Assembly: GCA_021904315.1 (NCBI GenBank)
Contig: CM038912.1
Location: 5,481,061 to 5,545,060, forward strand
Direction of reading: 5' to 3'
DNA from: Sphagnum magellanicum
Lineage: Eukaryota; Streptophyta; Sphagnopsida; Sphagnales; Sphagnaceae
Length of the DNA: 64,000 bases
A model generated the notes under the pieces. The model searched no databases. It saw only the letters and a program-made list of their open reading frames with translations, and was not told where the DNA came from. The translations under genes were made by a program, and so were the position numbers. This document shows positions 60,391-64,000 of the stretch, piece after piece; position 1 is the stretch's first letter; each line of letters opens with the position of its first letter.

Positions 60391-60640
60391 CCCTAGGGAA
60401 TTTGTAATTAATGAAAAAACGTTTTTGAGAGTCAAGCCCTTGAAAAGTGCCTTGAGGTTGAGGAAATACTAAAAATTGTCCCTTCAATATTGTGGCCCAT
60501 TCGCCATATTCAAAAGAAGAATAAGGTAGAAAATAAAAACTAGTATAAAAAAGAGAATAAAAAAGGTGAGAAGGTTGTAGAATATAGGAAATAACCTTTC
60601 TTATGCTTGTGGTTAGGTAGAGAATTACCATGTTGATATA

Positions 60641-61866
60641 AAATTTTAAGTTATTGGGTCAAAGTATGGTTGGGGTACCCAAAAGGACTATTTCATTTTA
60701 TATTCACTTGCCCCCTTATTTAAACATGTTGAAACTTAATGACACATTCATATTGAAAGTTTGCTTTTATTCATAGATAGATACAGTACAAAAGTACCAT
60801 TCTATGCATAGAATGTCAAATTTGAACAAGTTTAAGGATTCTTACCAAGTCCTTGAAAAAAATCCAAGACTTTGTTTCATGAGAAAAAAGGTTCAAGGAC
60901 TCATAAGGGACGTCCAAACAACTTCTTTTGGCCCAAGATTTTTACCACAAACACTTTACGTGTTAATGTGTATAAAATGTATGAATGTGATAATAACCAA
61001 GTGCCCTATTGCAATGTAAAAAGTTTCAAAAAGTCAAGTTTTTGGGAATTTTGGGCCATTGATAGAACATGACCCATAGTGGATAAATTTTATTATTCTC
61101 ACTTTCATAAATGAGAACAATAGATACTTTAAAGGCCTACATAAAGTCCAAACAAAATTATTTCATTTGACATGAGAAAAAAGGGTGAAATGTAAGATAA
61201 GTCATGGGAAAAGTGAAGAAAAAGGTGAATTTGGTAGTCCTTAGGGTTCAAATGTGGTACCCCAATCATGCTTTGACCCTATTATAATAAATGTGTAAAC
61301 ATGGTGTAAATACCTTTGTTTTAGCTACTTTTACATTTTCATTTAGGAGATTTGGGTAAAGATAAAGATTATAAATAATTCTAGATGGATTTGTTAGAAA
61401 TATATATAAATGGCCACTAAAGTGGACTAGGTTTTTTCTAAAAGCGTCATTGTGTTCAAGGTGAGGGAAACTAATCCAATAAAATGGCTTTTTAGGAATG
61501 TTATTTGTATGTGGTACTATAAGATTAAGGGAGACTAGGTGAGGCACATAACAAGGGGCAATTTCAAGTTCCAAACCATGTTCTTCAAAATAAAAAAACT
61601 CATTTTCATCTTCAAGGTTAATGTATATGATTATCATTGTGTTAAGGGAATAGGTAGATTACATAATTTTTGGGGCTTACAAGGCATTATGAATAGGATT
61701 AAGCCATTGGACAATTAAGGGTTTGAATGTTGAATTTTTGTTGAATTTGGTTTTGTCGTTCATGTTGATGTTGACTGGGGGATTGCCCACTTGTGTAAAA
61801 AGTCATAATCATATATTAGTGAAGCATGTGACTAGTAGATGATGAGGTGATAACAAGATGGGGGAT
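60641..61866. other. intergenic DNA downstream of element C, no gene seen
   Basis: A minus-strand frame of 123 residues (61,637-61,266) has no recognisable domain and looks like chance. No LTR match was found. Confidence 0.45.
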
Positions 61867-64000
61867 CACTAGTAGAAATTGGCCAAAATGTAACCACTTT
61901 ATTTGTGACTCCATGCGACTATTAATTATTTACTACATTTGGACATTTTTGCAACTATTTCTTATGTTGGTCATATTTGTAACTACACTTCAATTAGTTT
62001 GCGACTATTTTGGTGTTCATATTTCCATGTGAACAACATTTAGTTTGGTTTTCATCCAAGAAGAACAATTTATGTCCCATTAGTTGCAAATGTGACCAAT
62101 TTAGTTGCAACCCTATGGGTATACAAAGGTGTATTTTGTGAATTTTAAGGAATATAATTGGATGTATTAATATTTATAAATGTATATTTTGAATGTATAT
62201 GAACAACCATATTACATGTGTATTCAAGTAATATTATTAACATAAATGGCCTCAATATTATGGTTACACTAATTAGTGTATATTTTGAATATATTAAAAT
62301 TTCATGTAAAATATTTATTAAATATATCGTACCCATATTACAAGTATATCCAAGCCATCTTATTACTTTTTAAAATTATTACAAATGACATTTATTAATA
62401 TTAATATTATATATTAATATTAATTGCATGTAATAAAAAAACTAAATTTCAATATTATATTCATTAATTTTTTTAAAATATTAATATTTTATTACATAAT
62501 GATCATAATGATGTCGATGATGATATTAGAATGATAGGAAAAATAATTGTATAATTATTGAATTAATTACTATAAATTTAATATATTATTATATTATTAT
62601 ATTAATTTTTCAAATGACTGATATACTCATTAAAATTTTATTTTTTATTTATTCAAAAAATAAAAATAATTATAATAAATCATAATAGAACTACCAATTG
62701 ACACAATAATATATATTTAAAAATAGTTAACCTTGGCTACCAATTAGCTACAATAATAATTGAATTTATGTTATTTTTACTATTAAATATTTACATTCGT
62801 ATTTACTATGAAATATAAAATCGAAAATAATAATGGGAATAATTATAATAAAATAGTTAGCCTAGGTTAGGTTTTTAATTATATTATTAAATTAAAAAAA
62901 TAATTTTTATAATTATTAATTATCAATAATTAAATATTTCAGTTATTATATTAATTTATTTGGTCATGAAATAATAATTAATTAGTTAATAATAATTGGC
63001 TAATTATTAGTTAATGAAATTGGTTGATAAATCATTATAGTTCATATATAATTAAAATTATATATTATTATTATTTATCTAGTTAATAAATTAAGTAACA
63101 TTTAATAATAACTAATAATTTACTTAATTTAATAATCTTAATATATTGATGATTATTATAAATAGTTAGTTAGTTGGATAATTTATAAAGTGAATTAATT
63201 AGTTTTTACTTCAGTTGTTAATTAATTAATTAACAAGCTTATTAATTTACTTGTCTATGTTTTATTCAATAAATTATTAGTAATTTTATTTGTTAATTAG
63301 TTAATTAGTTAACTAGTTAGTTGTCACTTACTTAATTATATACTTTTCAAGATGAAAATGAAAGCTGAAACATATGGGATAAAAATTTTACTTGCAAATC
63401 ATTTATGACTAAAAATTTTTAGTCACAAATGATTTAAAAGTAAAATGTTTATCCCAAAAGTTTTGGCTTTCATTGTCATTTTGAAAAATATATAAACAAG
63501 ATGTTACGTCTTTGCATTTTCATATGTTAAAAATTGGACATATGAGATGAACCAATAAAAATGATTTAATCCAAAATAAAATATGAATATTCATGTACTT
63601 ACACCTAAGTACCTATTTTTTTAACTTACCTACCTACCTACCTTCCTACTTAAATAGATATTTAACTTAAGTAAGTAAATAGGGCCTATCTAGATAGGTA
63701 AACTAGCCTAGATGGGTAGGTAGGTATATAGGTAGGTAGGTACTTAGTTCAACCTACATACCTAAATATTGATTTAAATTGAATTTGGACAAATTCAATT
63801 AATATGCCACATGGAAAATATCTATTGCACCATGTGTCGCAATATAAACCATCCAAACATAAAAATTAAATGTTTTAGATTATTTTAAAATAATAATAAA
63901 ATAATTTTAATTATCAAGAGTTGGGACACGTGGCAACACATAATTTGTTCCCATTGTTCACCAAAAAAGTTGCATCTTAGTTGTAAGTGACAATATGTAA
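61867..64000. mobile_element. CACTA (CMC) element, copy 2, cut by the window end
   Basis: It begins CACTAGTAGAAATTGGCCAAAATG, preceded by GAT. Over its first 60 bases it matches copy 1 closely, then shares AGAATGATAGGAAAAATAATT (62,527; copy 1 at about 6,372), the hairpin (63,338-63,494) and the AGGT-rich stretch (about 63,625-63,770). From the position of the shared parts, the right end should lie about 160 bp past the window. It lacks the degenerate array of copy 1, so full length would be about 2.3 kb. It has no transposase frame. Confidence 0.8.
63338..63494. repeat. hairpin inside CACTA copy 2
   Basis: The arms TATACTTTTCAAGATGAAAA... and ...TTTTGAAAAATATATA mirror each other across about 75 bp, with more mismatches than in copy 1. 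The arms carry the same subterminal words (AGTCACAAATGATTTA and similar). Confidence 0.65.

Larger units (their letters stand above)
54300..60640 (+). mobile_element. element C: badly broken Ty3/gypsy element, split by a LINE
   Basis: The parts on the plus strand are as follows. A gag end has a zinc knuckle (GLCFTCHQDGRHFFQC, about 54,748-54,800). A protease stretch (HKEITISGKPTMVLVDLGNT, about 54,945-55,010) follows. After the LINE comes reverse transcriptase (EVDHAINLDPNAKPIVKTPY at about 58,862; LRFCVDCNSLNK and KYSLPRIDDLLNHL at about 59,055-59,150; VDYLGHVVLDKGMAIDP at about 59,440). RNase H (FNIETNHESLKYL, about 59,925), integrase tail (TWGKYLVEFAYNGNWHSSIK, about 60,145) and a CGPFAI segment (about 60,490) complete it. 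It resembles common plant gypsy lineages. LTRs were not recognised. It has many breaks and is clearly old. Confidence 0.82.

Overview
The window looks like nuclear DNA of a land plant, probably not a flowering plant (gymnosperm, fern or lycophyte would all fit). It is AT-rich, has one clear intron-containing host gene, and is otherwise built of nested transposable elements. The plant call rests on the plant-type heparan-alpha-glucosaminide N-acetyltransferase-like gene, the CACTA elements and the plant-style Ty1/copia and Ty3/gypsy elements. The non-flowering guess rests on a LINE with a restriction-like endonuclease and on an unusual gypsy family, and is inference. I see no rRNA, tRNA or CRISPR.

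Layout. 1-5,160 is AT-rich with a possible MITE (360-887), a candidate unpaired LTR and a block of degenerate repeats (4,490-4,975). 5,160-16,390 is a broken Ty3/gypsy element (element A). Its parts run gag, protease, a C5-cytosine DNA methyltransferase domain, reverse transcriptase, RNase H, integrase and a PHD finger. A CACTA DNA transposon (5,370-8,198, TSD ATA) sits near the start of its gag and a solo LTR (10,140-11,160, TSD TCTAG) sits between gag and protease. 18,287-23,358 (minus) is the host gene; twelve exons can be placed with splice sites and phases.

24,983-33,972 is a four-level nest. An old LTR holds an inverted copy of the same LTR family, which holds a complete-length chromovirus (element B, 26,398-33,602), which holds a third copy of that LTR family as a solo LTR. 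34,000-45,700 is mostly featureless AT-rich DNA with a few hairpins and small duplications. 45,700-46,935 is a foldback-like inverted repeat. 47,994-53,388 (minus) is a Ty1/copia element with telomere-like repeats in its LTRs, inserted into a dispersed repeat whose other copy lies at about 23,750-24,143. About 54,300-60,640 is a third decayed gypsy element (C) split by an R2-like LINE (about 55,560-58,345). 61,867 to the window end is a second CACTA copy cut by the window edge.

The strongest candidate for something little described is element A: one retroelement family carrying both a DNA-methylating domain and a chromatin-reading PHD finger. Capture of cytosine methyltransferases by retrotransposons is, as I recall, reported in charophyte algae and dinoflagellates. 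I do not know of a report of this combination in a plant of this kind and could not search for one.
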